The translations under genes and the position numbers were made by a program. Shown in pieces: positions 1 through 9,177 of a stretch of DNA of 38,087 nucleotides; positions within the stretch are counted from its first letter, which is position 1, and each line of letters begins with the position of its first letter. The notes under the pieces were generated by a model. The model did no database searches. It had not been told where the DNA came from and worked only from the letters and a program-made list of their open reading frames with translations. The stretch is from a virus: the IMG/VR virus record IMGVR_UViG_3300042691_021424, positions 1 through 38,087 of that record. One strand, given 5' to 3'.

Positions 1-3000
1 TCCGGCGCGAACGTTGAACACCGTCGGCTTTGCTCCACCATGCCACACCGGCCCAACCGTGTACCCCGCCTTTACCGCCGCCTCATCGACCATCCGCTGC
101 GCGGCAGCCGTGTCGCCCTTCTGCACCGCCGAGAGGTAGGCGGCGTCCTGCTCCGGAGTGATCTTCGGGCTGAAGAGGAGGTCCTTCTCGGTCGAGAGGC
201 GCTCGACGGTGGCGACGCGGTTCGCGTTGTCAGTGTAGGTCTCGACCGCGAGGCCCGCCTGCCTGAGAGCGTCCACGACCTCAGGCGAGGTGGACTCCGG
301 CACCACGGCGGCCCGGAACTCGTTCAGGGTCACGGCGCGTTGCGGCTTCGCCTCGAAGTACTCCGTCGGGGCGGTGGCCAGCTTCGTCGCGAAGTCCCGG
401 ACCGCCTTCACCAGGCTGTCTGGGACACGCTTGAACCCTGCCGCCGATAGGAGGGCTCCGGTCGTGGCAGGGCGCTTGGCGGCCTTGCCGACGGCCTCGG
501 ACAGGCGGTCAAGGCGCTCGAACGCGCCCGCCTCCGGGTTGAAGTACTGGAGCCTGTCCGACAGCTCCGAGAACTCCCGCGACTGGGCGTCCTTGAACGC
601 CCGCATGCTTTCGCTGTCGGTTAGCGAGCCCCTCTCAGAGCGCACGGCTTCCAAGCTGGGAAGCGCCTTGGCCGAGTCGGAGCGGGCCTTACCGAGCGAG
701 TAGGTCATGCCCCTCTCGCGAGCCCGGGGGTCGCCCGACATCTCCTCGACCAGGGTGTCGAGAGCGTAGGGCTTCTTGGTGCGGCCGGAGAGCAGCTTCT
801 GGTCGGTCTCGAAGGTGTCGGCAACCAGACCGTCCACCCACTGCTCGAACTCGGCCTTGAGAGGTGTGAGCTGCTCGCGGATCCAGTCCTGGATGCCGTA
901 CCTGTCGATTTCCTGCTCGTTCTTCGCGACGGTGGCCAGATCGTCCACGATGTCGCTGATGTAGCGAAACGGGAACGGAGTGCCTCGGGCACCGTAGGAC
1001 TTTTCCATGAGCCCGTTCAGGCGCTGCTTTTGCTCCTCGGTGATGCCTTCCAGATCGCTCATCCGCCCCGCGACCGCCAGGTCCCGGACGGCGTCTCCGG
1101 CGGCAATGCCTTCTGGCGTTTGGAGGAAGTCGTAGAGGTCGCTGGAATGCTGCGACAGCACTGCCAGGCTCGGGTCTGCGAGCTGCTCCCGACTCAGGGA
1201 GCGGTTCCGAAGGTTGGGGTCCTTCATCAGGCGCGGCACCTCGATACCCCTCTGGGTGAGGAAGGCGGCCTGCACGTCCGGGGCGCCGGCCAGCTTGCGA
1301 CGTGTCTCCAGCACGTTGTTCTCCCCCTTCTCGACCACCATGTCGTAGGCGCGTTCGCCTGGGGCGAGGTCGCTCCATGTCTGGAAACCCTTCGGGAGGA
1401 GTTCCTTCATCCGCTTCGAGAGCCTGTCCCGTGCTCCGCGCTTCACGGCCTGGAAAGGGCGCGGCTGGCGCGGAGAGTACACGTCCGCGTTGTAGACCTT
1501 GTTGCGGGGATCCGCCTGGGGGTCGATGGCCGACTTGTCCGCGATGAGCGTGATGTCGCCGAAGCCCGTGAAGGCCGTGTCCTTCTTGGTGATGCCGAGG
1601 CTGGGCACTGGGATGCCGCCGAGCTTCAAGGCAGCGCGGATGCCTTCCTCGGTGGTGTTGTGCAGGGCCACCAGGTTCCGATCGACCTTCGGGCTGAAGC
1701 GGATGTCTTCCTTTGCTTGGTCGAACCGCTGCGACAGCGGGATGACGTTTCCGGCGTCGTCGCGGGTGATGGGATCGGCCAACTTGATTCGATCGGGGTC
1801 GAGCACGGCATAGGAATCGATCCCCTCCCGCTCCTGGAGCTTGAAGACTCTGAACCCTTGGCTGATCAGCTCCGCTCCAGCGTCGGCCGCCGGGTAGTCA
1901 AAGATCTCCCAAGTGAGATCTTTCTTGGGGTCGAACCGCGGCGACTTTCGGGCCGGATCCAGCTCCTGCATTTCACGGAACAGGTCCTCGTCTGCCGCCC
2001 ATCCTCCAGCCTCATTGAACGCCCGGACCAGCTCCTTGTACTGCGGAGATTCTGGATCGGACAAATCGGCCACCTTGTCATCAGCTCTGAGGTAGAACGA
2101 TCTCAGGTTGGACCCATAGCCCCGAGCGTACTCCTTGTCGGCGGTGAAGTACGAAGCCCCAGCCCTGCCGGGCTCAAACTCGGTGAACTCGTCGCCGGTC
2201 CCGTGCCATAGAGGGCCCAGCGTGTACCCCGCCGCCTTCGCCGCCTCATCCACCATCCGCTGCGCTGCCTGGGTGTCGCCCTTCTGCACCGCGTCGAGGT
2301 AGGCGGCGTCCTGCTCCGGAGTGATCTGCGGGCTGAACCGCTCCTGTCCCTTGGTGCTGATGGACTGGGCCATCTCAGGGGTGATGGAGACCTTCCAGAA
2401 TGGGGTCTTCGCTTCTCCAGAGGACTTCACCTTGTAGCCCGCGCCCGCGTCGGGAGGTGCGACGTCCAACTCCGCCTTCTCGACCTTCCCTCCCCACTGC
2501 TTGACGTACTTCTGGACCTCGTTGGGGAGGATCTTGTCGTAGAAGCCGCGCATGCCCTCTCCGCCAACCTTGAGATCAACCCCGCCCAAGGAACGGCGGG
2601 TGCCGAAAGCCGGTTGCGCGAGAAGTTTCTCCGCAGCCTCCTTGCCGATGTACTCTGGCAACTGCTCGGGTGATACGCCCGTTTGCTCAATGACCGTCTT
2701 GCCGTTGAGGTCGTAGGCTTTCAGGTTCGTGCCGGAATAGTGGATCTCGGAGATCCGCTTGCTCAGGTCAAACCGAGTCGCCTGGGTGTCGCCGGTAGTC
2801 CAGCCGACCCACCCCTGCCCGTTGGCCACCGCTTCCCGAAGAGCCCGTTTGAACATCTGAAGGCCCCAGTCCTTACGGAACGGCGCGTCAGGGACTCCGG
2901 TCTGGCCCCCGGTCTTTGAATTGATGTCGGACGACAGCGTGGTGATCTCGTCCTGCTGTGCTGGCGTCCGGTCTTTGGCGGGAATCTTGAGCAGCTCATC

Positions 3001-6000
3001 GAGGCGAGACTGCATCTGCTCCTTTGTTTGAGCGTACCCTTTCTGACGGCCCTCTTGATGGCGGTCGCTCTGGACCTCTTCGATGAACAGGCCCGGCCGC
3101 CCGTCAGCATCGACACGGTCCTTGAGTCGCATGTGCGCCACGTAGTTAGAGGTGTCGAAATGGCGAGACTTGTAGCTCCCGCGCTCCCGATCGAACACGG
3201 CCCCCCTGTTGAGAGATTCCAAGGCACCTGCCACGGCCTCTTGTTCGGTGTTGAACAGGCCGTCAAGGCGGCTGTGGTTGAACCCGACCTTGAAGCCGGA
3301 CTTGTCGGACACCCAATACCCCTCCTTCGTCCCCGACTTCTGGAGCTTTGGCTGATACCCGGGAGGCAGTTCAGTCAGTTTCTTCTCCGGCATCGCCAGC
3401 ACGACTTCGCGATAGTCCTCACCACCCGGCAAAGTGTAGTCGGCGTATTGAGAGTAGCCCGTATCGTCACGTTCCGAGCTGAAAACCTCTTGGCGCAACG
3501 GAACGCGGTTCTTCTGGAGTGCCTGCATCAGGGCCTCCTTGGGGACCTTGCCACCGTTCTGCGCGGCGAGCTGGTCGATGACCTCGTCGGCCTTCGTCCA
3601 CTTCATCTCCTCGGCCTTGACGCCGCGGTTCCGGAGCACTGCCTTCAACTGGGCGGCCGGCATCGAAGCACCCTTCATCTCGTCGCCGATGACCTGCTCC
3701 AGCTTCGAGTAGAAGCCCTTCTCCGGGCTCTGGGCGACGCCGGGGCTGAACAGGAGCTTCTCCCCAGCGTTGCGAACGACCTGGTCCTCGGAAGCCTCTC
3801 GGGGCGGGGTCTCGAACAGCCTCGGGGGCCGCATCATCGCATCGCGAAGTCCGCCGAATCCGGGGATGAACGCATCGTCCAAGATGCCGTCCCTGACCAG
3901 TTGCTCGAACATCACCGCGTCCGACTCGAACGACCCATACGCCACTGCCGATGAGGCTCCGTTGGCGATGGCGAACTTGCGGACTTCCTCGGCGAACTTC
4001 TTGGAGTCGATGTTCGGGGAGATCTCGCCAACCGCTTTGATGTACTTGCGAGGATCCAGAAAGAGGATCATCCGAGACGGGTTGTTGGGGTTGGCAAACG
4101 CTGCCCCCACGCGAGCCAGCGCCGACGGCCCAACGATTTCAGCGTCCCAGATTGGCTTGTTGAGCCACTTGTCGGGGCCCGGCGCGGGCACCTGCACTCG
4201 ATCCACGCTGCCGAAGCTCGTAATGATGTGGTGGTCGGTGTGGTTGGTAACGACGTGGCCCAAGAAGCGCAGCGTCGCGAGCGGGGAGCTTCGGAATCCA
4301 ACCCACGACAGAATCGACTTCGTTGCCCGGACGTCCGGCTCGGAGGGGGTAGAGATGCCGGAAGGATGGTTGTGGGTCCAGAATAGGCTGTCCGCACCGG
4401 ACGCGACCGCCATCTTCGAGAGTTGGTCGATGTCTAAACCTTTCGTCAGCATGTGGACCGCGTCCGGCTGACGGACCGTCGTGTTCGCGACGGCCACCAC
4501 TTTGCCTTCCTTCACGAACACCCACCGCATCGCCTCGAAGGCCGGGTTCCGGAACAGCGCGGCGACGGCGTGGCGGTCCTGGGCGGTCGCGGCCGACATC
4601 CCGATCGGGTTTACGGGACCGCGCTTCAGTAGGCGCTTGATGCGGCTGGCAGTGATCGAGAACGTGGTCGGCGCGTCCTTCGGTTGGCGAGGTGCTCGCG
4701 GGGCGGGCGAGGGCTTCTCAGGGGCCAGCGCCTCCTCCGTTCCGAGCTGATCCACGGCCTTGTTGAAGTTCAGCTCGAGCTGCTCGGGCGGGACCACCTG
4801 CGGGCTCAGGTTCCGGACCTGCTTGCTGTAGTCGGGCTTCTGGTAACCCGTCACGTCGCTCGGCTCGACGGTCTGGAGACGGTCGGCGCGGTAGGAGCGC
4901 ACGATGCCCTGACGGTCCTTGCCCTTGGCCTGGGGCCGCAGCGGGTTCAGCGCCTCGAAGGTGCGATTGCCGCCCACCAGGAAGACGTTGATGACGTTCC
5001 GCTTCATCTCGCCGATGCCGTCCGACCCCGGTCGGCCCTCAGCGTGGTTCTTCAGGTAGGTCTGGACGTCGGCCTTGAAGGTGCTCAGGTCGCCGTTCCA
5101 CAGCTCAAGACTTAGGGGACCCTTTCGGCCTGCCCAGTCGGAGGCCTTCCGGTCCAGAGCCGTCAGGCTGTAGTTCTGCACCAGGAGGTTGCCCTGCTTG
5201 TCGACCTTGAACGCGAAGGGGATGAAGTCCTTGTACTGGGCTTCCATCGCGCCCAGGGACTCGCGGACGCTCGCGGCCCAGCCGTCGCCCGTGCCGATCT
5301 GCTGATACCAGCCGGCCATCGTCTCGTTGTTCGCGATCGCCTGCTCGACGCGGCGGAGCATGTTCTTGGTGCCCTCGCCGAAGCTGCGGGCCGTCGCGTA
5401 GAACTGCTCGCCCAGTCGGGTGCCGGTCTTCTCGGTCAGCCCCGACGGGCCTTGGCGGACGCCGACGTTGCTCGCCTGCGGGTTGGCGTTTCCGGAGGGC
5501 GGGACGTCCGGGAACAGCGTCAGCACTTCCTTTCGGCGGTTCCGGACGCGGGCCCGGACGACCGGGACGGGCGTCTCGCGGGTCTGGCCGTTCACGACAT
5601 CGACAAAGTCGTTGCCCTGAGTGCCGTCGGCTCGGGTCTCGGTCGGGAGGGCAGGGTGGTTGCCGGCCTGCTCGGGCCGGAGCCTCACGCCGGGCTCCTT
5701 CTGCATGTCCACGGCCGGCCGGAACTCCGAGGCCGCCTGGAACTGCTGTCGCACCAAGTCGAGGGTGGCCGGATCCTTGAGCACTTTCCGCACGTCAGCA
5801 TCCCGGAAGAACGACTGCGTGTCGGTGCGCCCTAAGACGACGGGAAGCGCCTCGTTCAGGTTCACTCCGCGGAGACCGTTGGCCATCGCCTCGGAGAACA
5901 GTTCGCCGACGATGAAGGCGTCGTCCTGCGGGATCGTGCGCCCGAGGGCCTGCTGGTAGTCCTGGCGAGCGCGGGCCATGCCGTCGGGACCGAGAGCCTG

Positions 6001-7983
6001 CCGGAAGTGCTGGATGATTGCCGGATTCGAGGCGGCGACCGACGCCATGAGGGCATGGCCGATCTCATGGAGCTGCCGGCCGGCGGCATCTACAGCCTCC
6101 AGGTTGACGGCGACGCGCCCTGTGGACTCGTCAAAGTAGGCCGCCGCGTTCGGATCCTTCGACGACTTTGCGAACTGGGCCGCATCCATCAGGTCGACCT
6201 TCAGGTCCTGACGTCCGGCCAGCATTCCCTGGAACGTCTGCTCCAGGATGACCGACGAGTGCATCAGTTCATCCGGGGTGGACGCAACGACCAAGGGGTC
6301 CGCACCCGCTTGGATCGACTCGGAGGCCTTCCGCATCGAGTCGTAGGCGAAAGCCAGAGCCTTCCGCTCACGCGACATCCGGCGGAGCGCCGGGAGGGTG
6401 CCCGCGCCGCCGAGCAGGCCGCCGACGCCCGCTTCGCCGCCGATCTCCTCGCCCGACTTGCTGGTGTCTAGGCCGGTGAGCAGTGCGTCGGTGGCCGCGC
6501 CCTCGACGACGCCCTTGCCGAGGTCGCTGCCGACCCGCAGGCCCGTCTCGACCATCTGGCCGGCCTTCAGCTTGCCGACGACGTTGGCCGTCACACCCCG
6601 GACAAGCCACTGGGGCGCGTTCGGGTCCTTGGCGATCTGCCGCCAGACGGGGATCGAGGAGTCCCAGTCCGCGTCCGCGATGGTGCGGAGCGCCGTGCCG
6701 GCCCGGGAGGCATTCTCCGACCACCGAGCAGCCTTTCGGATCGCTTCGGGCACCTGGGAACCGGCGAGGGCCCCCAAGGGACCACTCGACGCGCCTGCGA
6801 CGGCGCTGGCGGCACTCAGGGTGCCTTCGTATTTGTCCGCAAGCTCGCCAACCTTGCCGGCGGCCCTCTCCACCAGCTTTCCGCCGGTCTCGGCAGCCCG
6901 GCCGGCGGCCCCAATGCCCCGCTGGAATGCCCCCGGGCCCGCCTGAGCAGCTTCTGCGGCTTTCTTCGCAAACAGCGACTGGGCCCGCTTCGACTCCGAA
7001 GGCGGGGTCAATTGGATCGAGGGCGTCTGGAGGGGCGGGGCAGTCTCGTCGCTGCGCTGAACGGCCTCTTCCCAGGCCTTGCGGTTGTTCTCGGCGATGC
7101 GGGCGGCGCTGCCTTTGGCCTGTTGGGCCTTCGCAATCGTCGCTGCCTTGCCGCCCATCTCCAGAATGGGGGTGCCCAGCTTCTTGGTGATCCCGGGGGC
7201 TACCTTTTCGCCAATGCGAGTGCCGAGCCTGACCGCTCGGGATTGGAGAAGACCCGGGTCGGCCACCATCGACGCCAGCTCGGTGGTCTGGGCAAGGTCC
7301 TTCGGTGGGGTAACCGCCTTACCGAGCTTTTCGGCAATGGTGGTGTCTCCGCCTGTGGCCAAGTCAGCAACAGACGTGACCACCTCCCCGAGCAGAGAAC
7401 GATCTCCCTTCTGTAAGGCCTCGCGATCCGCCGCCTGCGCCGCGTCGCGGGCTTGAGCTTCGCGAATGACCGCAGCAGCCTGCCGGGGAAACACCTGAAG
7501 CATGGACAGCGTCCGGTCCATGCTGGGGCCCGCAAACTGCCAAGCGTTTTCGACCGCCCGGTCCACCGTGGGCAGGAACCCCTCTTCCGCGACTGCTCGA
7601 CGCAAGACTCGGTAAGGGTCGAGTACCTGAGACTCGAACACATCCTTACCAAGTTGCCCAAGGTCGGCCGCACCGCGGAGAACCGCTTCACCAGCCACCC
7701 TCGACGCATCCGTACCGGGAAGGTCGGGTTTGAGGTCCGGCGGAGCTGTCATCCGTCCGGCCAGCTCGCCAGCCGCGCCCGAGACTTGGCCCGCGAAGTC
7801 CGAAATGCCCTGCACGGCCCCCCGGGCATACGCCATCGGGTTTAGGCGGGATTTTACGGCCTCAGTACGGGCCTCGACGGCCTGCTGCGTCTCCAGCTCC
7901 TCCGGACTGACCACAGGAGCGTCGGCGATGAAGGGCTTGGAGCCGGCGGTCTTGATAGCAGGGTAGTTGGCGATGAAGGGCAT
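1..7983 (-). CDS. Giant polyvalent protein, partial (zincin, JAMM/RadC-like and ART-like domains)
   Basis: Open from ATG 7983 to the left edge: at least 2661 residues with no stop, so the C-terminus lies outside. It starts 1 codon after the stop of the preceding gene (7987), so it is the last gene seen in the late operon. Residues 1-560 are Ala/Gly-rich and helical, with no recognised domain. A zincin motif HEIGH lies at 639-643, with acidic candidates for the third ligand at E694/E698. A conserved stretch at about 940-1010 resembles modules of other phage polyvalent proteins. A RadC-like JAMM motif follows (H1204, H1206, S1214, D1217, in THNHPSG...SEPD). Residues 1422-1881 form a long module common in such proteins. 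An ADP-ribosyltransferase-like domain begins at about 1884 (WHGT with H1927, then SYFTADKEYARGY). A further conserved module starts at about 2100 (LVALHN, GFGDITL). A second ART-like copy starts at 2604. Inference: the protein is ejected with the DNA to act on host proteins. Activities are untested. Confidence 0.9.
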   Translation of the reverse strand, partial: MPFIANYPAIKTAGSKPFIADAPVVSPEELETQQAVEARTEAVKSRLNPMAYARGAVQGISDFAGQVSGAAGELAGRMTAPPDLKPDLPGTDASRVAGEAVLRGAADLGQLGKDVFESQVLDPYRVLRRAVAEEGFLPTVDRAVENAWQFAGPSMDRTLSMLQVFPRQAAAVIREAQARDAAQAADREALQKGDRSLLGEVVTSVADLATGGDTTIAEKLGKAVTPPKDLAQTTELASMVADPGLLQSRAVRLGTRIGEKVAPGITKKLGTPILEMGGKAATIAKAQQAKGSAARIAENNRKAWEEAVQRSDETAPPLQTPSIQLTPPSESKRAQSLFAKKAAEAAQAGPGAFQRGIGAAGRAAETGGKLVERAAGKVGELADKYEGTLSAASAVAGASSGPLGALAGSQVPEAIRKAARWSENASRAGTALRTIADADWDSSIPVWRQIAKDPNAPQWLVRGVTANVVGKLKAGQMVETGLRVGSDLGKGVVEGAATDALLTGLDTSKSGEEIGGEAGVGGLLGGAGTLPALRRMSRERKALAFAYDSMRKASESIQAGADPLVVASTPDELMHSSVILEQTFQGMLAGRQDLKVDLMDAAQFAKSSKDPNAAAYFDESTGRVAVNLEAVDAAGRQLHEIGHALMASVAASNPAIIQHFRQALGPDGMARARQDYQQALGRTIPQDDAFIVGELFSEAMANGLRGVNLNEALPVVLGRTDTQSFFRDADVRKVLKDPATLDLVRQQFQAASEFRPAVDMQKEPGVRLRPEQAGNHPALPTETRADGTQGNDFVDVVNGQTRETPVPVVRARVRNRRKEVLTLFPDVPPSGNANPQASNVGVRQGPSGLTEKTGTRLGEQFYATARSFGEGTKNMLRRVEQAIANNETMAGWYQQIGTGDGWAASVRESLGAMEAQYKDFIPFAFKVDKQGNLLVQNYSLTALDRKASDWAGRKGPLSLELWNGDLSTFKADVQTYLKNHAEGRPGSDGIGEMKRNVINVFLVGGNRTFEALNPLRPQAKGKDRQGIVRSYRADRLQTVEPSDVTGYQKPDYSKQVRNLSPQVVPPEQLELNFNKAVDQLGTEEALAPEKPSPAPRAPRQPKDAPTTFSITASRIKRLLKRGPVNPIGMSAATAQDRHAVAALFRNPAFEAMRWVFVKEGKVVAVANTTVRQPDAVHMLTKGLDIDQLSKMAVASGADSLFWTHNHPSGISTPSEPDVRATKSILSWVGFRSSPLATLRFLGHVVTNHTDHHIITSFGSVDRVQVPAPGPDKWLNKPIWDAEIVGPSALARVGAAFANPNNPSRMILFLDPRKYIKAVGEISPNIDSKKFAEEVRKFAIANGASSAVAYGSFESDAVMFEQLVRDGILDDAFIPGFGGLRDAMMRPPRLFETPPREASEDQVVRNAGEKLLFSPGVAQSPEKGFYSKLEQVIGDEMKGASMPAAQLKAVLRNRGVKAEEMKWTKADEVIDQLAAQNGGKVPKEALMQALQKNRVPLRQEVFSSERDDTGYSQYADYTLPGGEDYREVVLAMPEKKLTELPPGYQPKLQKSGTKEGYWVSDKSGFKVGFNHSRLDGLFNTEQEAVAGALESLNRGAVFDRERGSYKSRHFDTSNYVAHMRLKDRVDADGRPGLFIEEVQSDRHQEGRQKGYAQTKEQMQSRLDELLKIPAKDRTPAQQDEITTLSSDINSKTGGQTGVPDAPFRKDWGLQMFKRALREAVANGQGWVGWTTGDTQATRFDLSKRISEIHYSGTNLKAYDLNGKTVIEQTGVSPEQLPEYIGKEAAEKLLAQPAFGTRRSLGGVDLKVGGEGMRGFYDKILPNEVQKYVKQWGGKVEKAELDVAPPDAGAGYKVKSSGEAKTPFWKVSITPEMAQSISTKGQERFSPQITPEQDAAYLDAVQKGDTQAAQRMVDEAAKAAGYTLGPLWHGTGDEFTEFEPGRAGASYFTADKEYARGYGSNLRSFYLRADDKVADLSDPESPQYKELVRAFNEAGGWAADEDLFREMQELDPARKSPRFDPKKDLTWEIFDYPAADAGAELISQGFRVFKLQEREGIDSYAVLDPDRIKLADPITRDDAGNVIPLSQRFDQAKEDIRFSPKVDRNLVALHNTTEEGIRAALKLGGIPVPSLGITKKDTAFTGFGDITLIADKSAIDPQADPRNKVYNADVYSPRQPRPFQAVKRGARDRLSKRMKELLPKGFQTWSDLAPGERAYDMVVEKGENNVLETRRKLAGAPDVQAAFLTQRGIEVPRLMKDPNLRNRSLSREQLADPSLAVLSQHSSDLYDFLQTPEGIAAGDAVRDLAVAGRMSDLEGITEEQKQRLNGLMEKSYGARGTPFPFRYISDIVDDLATVAKNEQEIDRYGIQDWIREQLTPLKAEFEQWVDGLVADTFETDQKLLSGRTKKPYALDTLVEEMSGDPRARERGMTYSLGKARSDSAKALPSLEAVRSERGSLTDSESMRAFKDAQSREFSELSDRLQYFNPEAGAFERLDRLSEAVGKAAKRPATTGALLSAAGFKRVPDSLVKAVRDFATKLATAPTEYFEAKPQRAVTLNEFRAAVVPESTSPEVVDALRQAGLAVETYTDNANRVATVERLSTEKDLLFSPKITPEQDAAYLSAVQKGDTAAAQRMVDEAAVKAGYTVGPVWHGGAKPTVFNVRAG
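46..174 (-). repeat. ART-like domain start, copy 2 of an in-frame direct repeat
   Basis: This stretch matches 2209-2337 at a constant offset of 2163 bases (721 codons), with scattered substitutions. It encodes the F-S-P linker, then ITPEQDAAYL, VQKGDT, AQRMVDEAA and a WHGG that corresponds to WHGT in the other copy. The repeat marks a second ADP-ribosyltransferase-like domain that is cut by the window edge. Confidence 0.85.
2209..2337 (-). repeat. ART-like domain start, copy 1 of an in-frame direct repeat
   Basis: This is the partner of 46-174 inside the giant gene. It begins with F-S-P and ITPEQDAAYL and reads through to WHGT at residues 1926-1929. Most of the DNA identity sits in the helical N-terminal part, and the sequences diverge after the WHG motif. 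This is consistent with an old intragenic duplication of a domain. Confidence 0.85.
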
Positions 7984-7986
7984 GGC

Positions 7987-9168
7987 TTATGGCTTGCGTT
8001 TGACCTCCCCCGAATCATCAAGGAACAGGGTTCCGGATGGCAGGGCGTTGAACTCGGCTTCTGATCGGACCCGTTCTACTCCGGGCGGCAGCGAAGGCCC
8101 CCCGGCCGGGGCCTCGAGGCCGAGGTCGACGGCTCGAGTGTTGAGGTCGTTCACCAGGCGATCGATCGCGTTCTTGGCGACCGTGTCGTCCGCGGTCATG
8201 CCGAGCGGCACCATGAACTTCTTGGTCGCGTTGACTTCGCCCTCACGCGCCACGCTGCCGGGGTCCAAGACCTTGGCCATGCTGATCGCCAGCAGGTAGG
8301 GGTTCTGCTCCAAAAGGGCCGCGTCTTGGGCGTTTCCAAACCGGCTTTCCCAGGTCCCGCTCCGGTCAATCGCGTCCTTCAGCTCCTGGGCGTACCGGCG
8401 GGCGGCCTTCAGGTTTTGGAGCGTGACGGTCTTGTCCGAAATCTTGGTCGCCGACTCCGGCTGGTTGTATGGAGACAACTTCACCTCGTTCGACTTCGGG
8501 TCGATCGTCCGGATGAACTGCCCTTGTCCCCCGCTGGGGAGCGGAAGATCCACGATCTGCGGCTCGGTCACCGGATAGGTGCGCTCAAAAGTAGGGCCGG
8601 TCGGCCCCACCGAGCCAATGCGCCAGCCCGGAGTTGCCGCAGGGGCCGCAGGGGCCGCAGGGGCCGCAGGCACTCCTCCAGGAGCGGCGGGGGCCATTAC
8701 GTCCGGGGCCGGCCCGCTGACAGGAGGAATGCCTCCGGCCGCAGCGTCCGGCCGGCCCAGAAACATTTCGTAATAGTTCGGCTTCAGCTCCTCGGCTTTC
8801 CCGTCTTCGCTGATCAGGAACCGTTTCCCTCCGATGTCCCTGACGACCGGCTCCCCTGGGATGCGCTCGAAGGTAAAGTCCGTTCCGCCGAACTCGTTCC
8901 GAGTGCCCGTCTTGGCCCGCATGCCTGCGGGCACCTGCGGGGGCTGAAGGCTCTTGTCGATCGCGCCTTTCTTGATGCCGAGAAGCTCAAGGTCGAGCTT
9001 GTGTCGAGCAGCGTCGCGGGCGGCCCGCTCCCGCTCGATGTCGAGCCGGTCCTTCTCGTAGCCCATCCGCTGCTCCTCGAGCTGCTGCCGGCGCTTGCGC
9101 TCCTTCGACTCCGCGAGCATGCCCATGCCCTGCTGGAACGCCTGAAATCCGCTGGTCCAATCGCTCAT
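7987..9168 (-). CDS. Probable internal virion / DNA-ejection protein
   Basis: 393 residues with an AAGGAGG ribosome site ahead of ATG 9168. The N-terminus MSDWTSGFQAF is followed by a long, highly charged helix (about residues 18-70, rich in E, R, K and Q). A Pro/Ala linker with short AAP repeats lies near residues 150-180. The C-terminal half contains DPGSVAREGE, a motif recurrent in phage proteins encoded next to polyvalent giants, and a tail with LPSGTLFLDDSG. No enzymatic motif is visible. The position between another Ala-rich virion-type protein and the giant protein suggests a core or ejection role. That role is inferred from context and composition. The first 15 residues resemble those of the protein at 10206-10544. 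Confidence 0.75.
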   Translation of the reverse strand: MSDWTSGFQAFQQGMGMLAESKERKRRQQLEEQRMGYEKDRLDIERERAARDAARHKLDLELLGIKKGAIDKSLQPPQVPAGMRAKTGTRNEFGGTDFTFERIPGEPVVRDIGGKRFLISEDGKAEELKPNYYEMFLGRPDAAAGGIPPVSGPAPDVMAPAAPGGVPAAPAAPAAPAATPGWRIGSVGPTGPTFERTYPVTEPQIVDLPLPSGGQGQFIRTIDPKSNEVKLSPYNQPESATKISDKTVTLQNLKAARRYAQELKDAIDRSGTWESRFGNAQDAALLEQNPYLLAISMAKVLDPGSVAREGEVNATKKFMVPLGMTADDTVAKNAIDRLVNDLNTRAVDLGLEAPAGGPSLPPGVERVRSEAEFNALPSGTLFLDDSGEVKRKP

Positions 9169-9177
9169 GGTTCCTCC

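Noticed and set aside
1030-2211. Plus-strand open frame of 393 codons at the left end
   Set aside because: It lies inside the giant minus-strand gene, whose frame holds conserved ART-like and other modules here.
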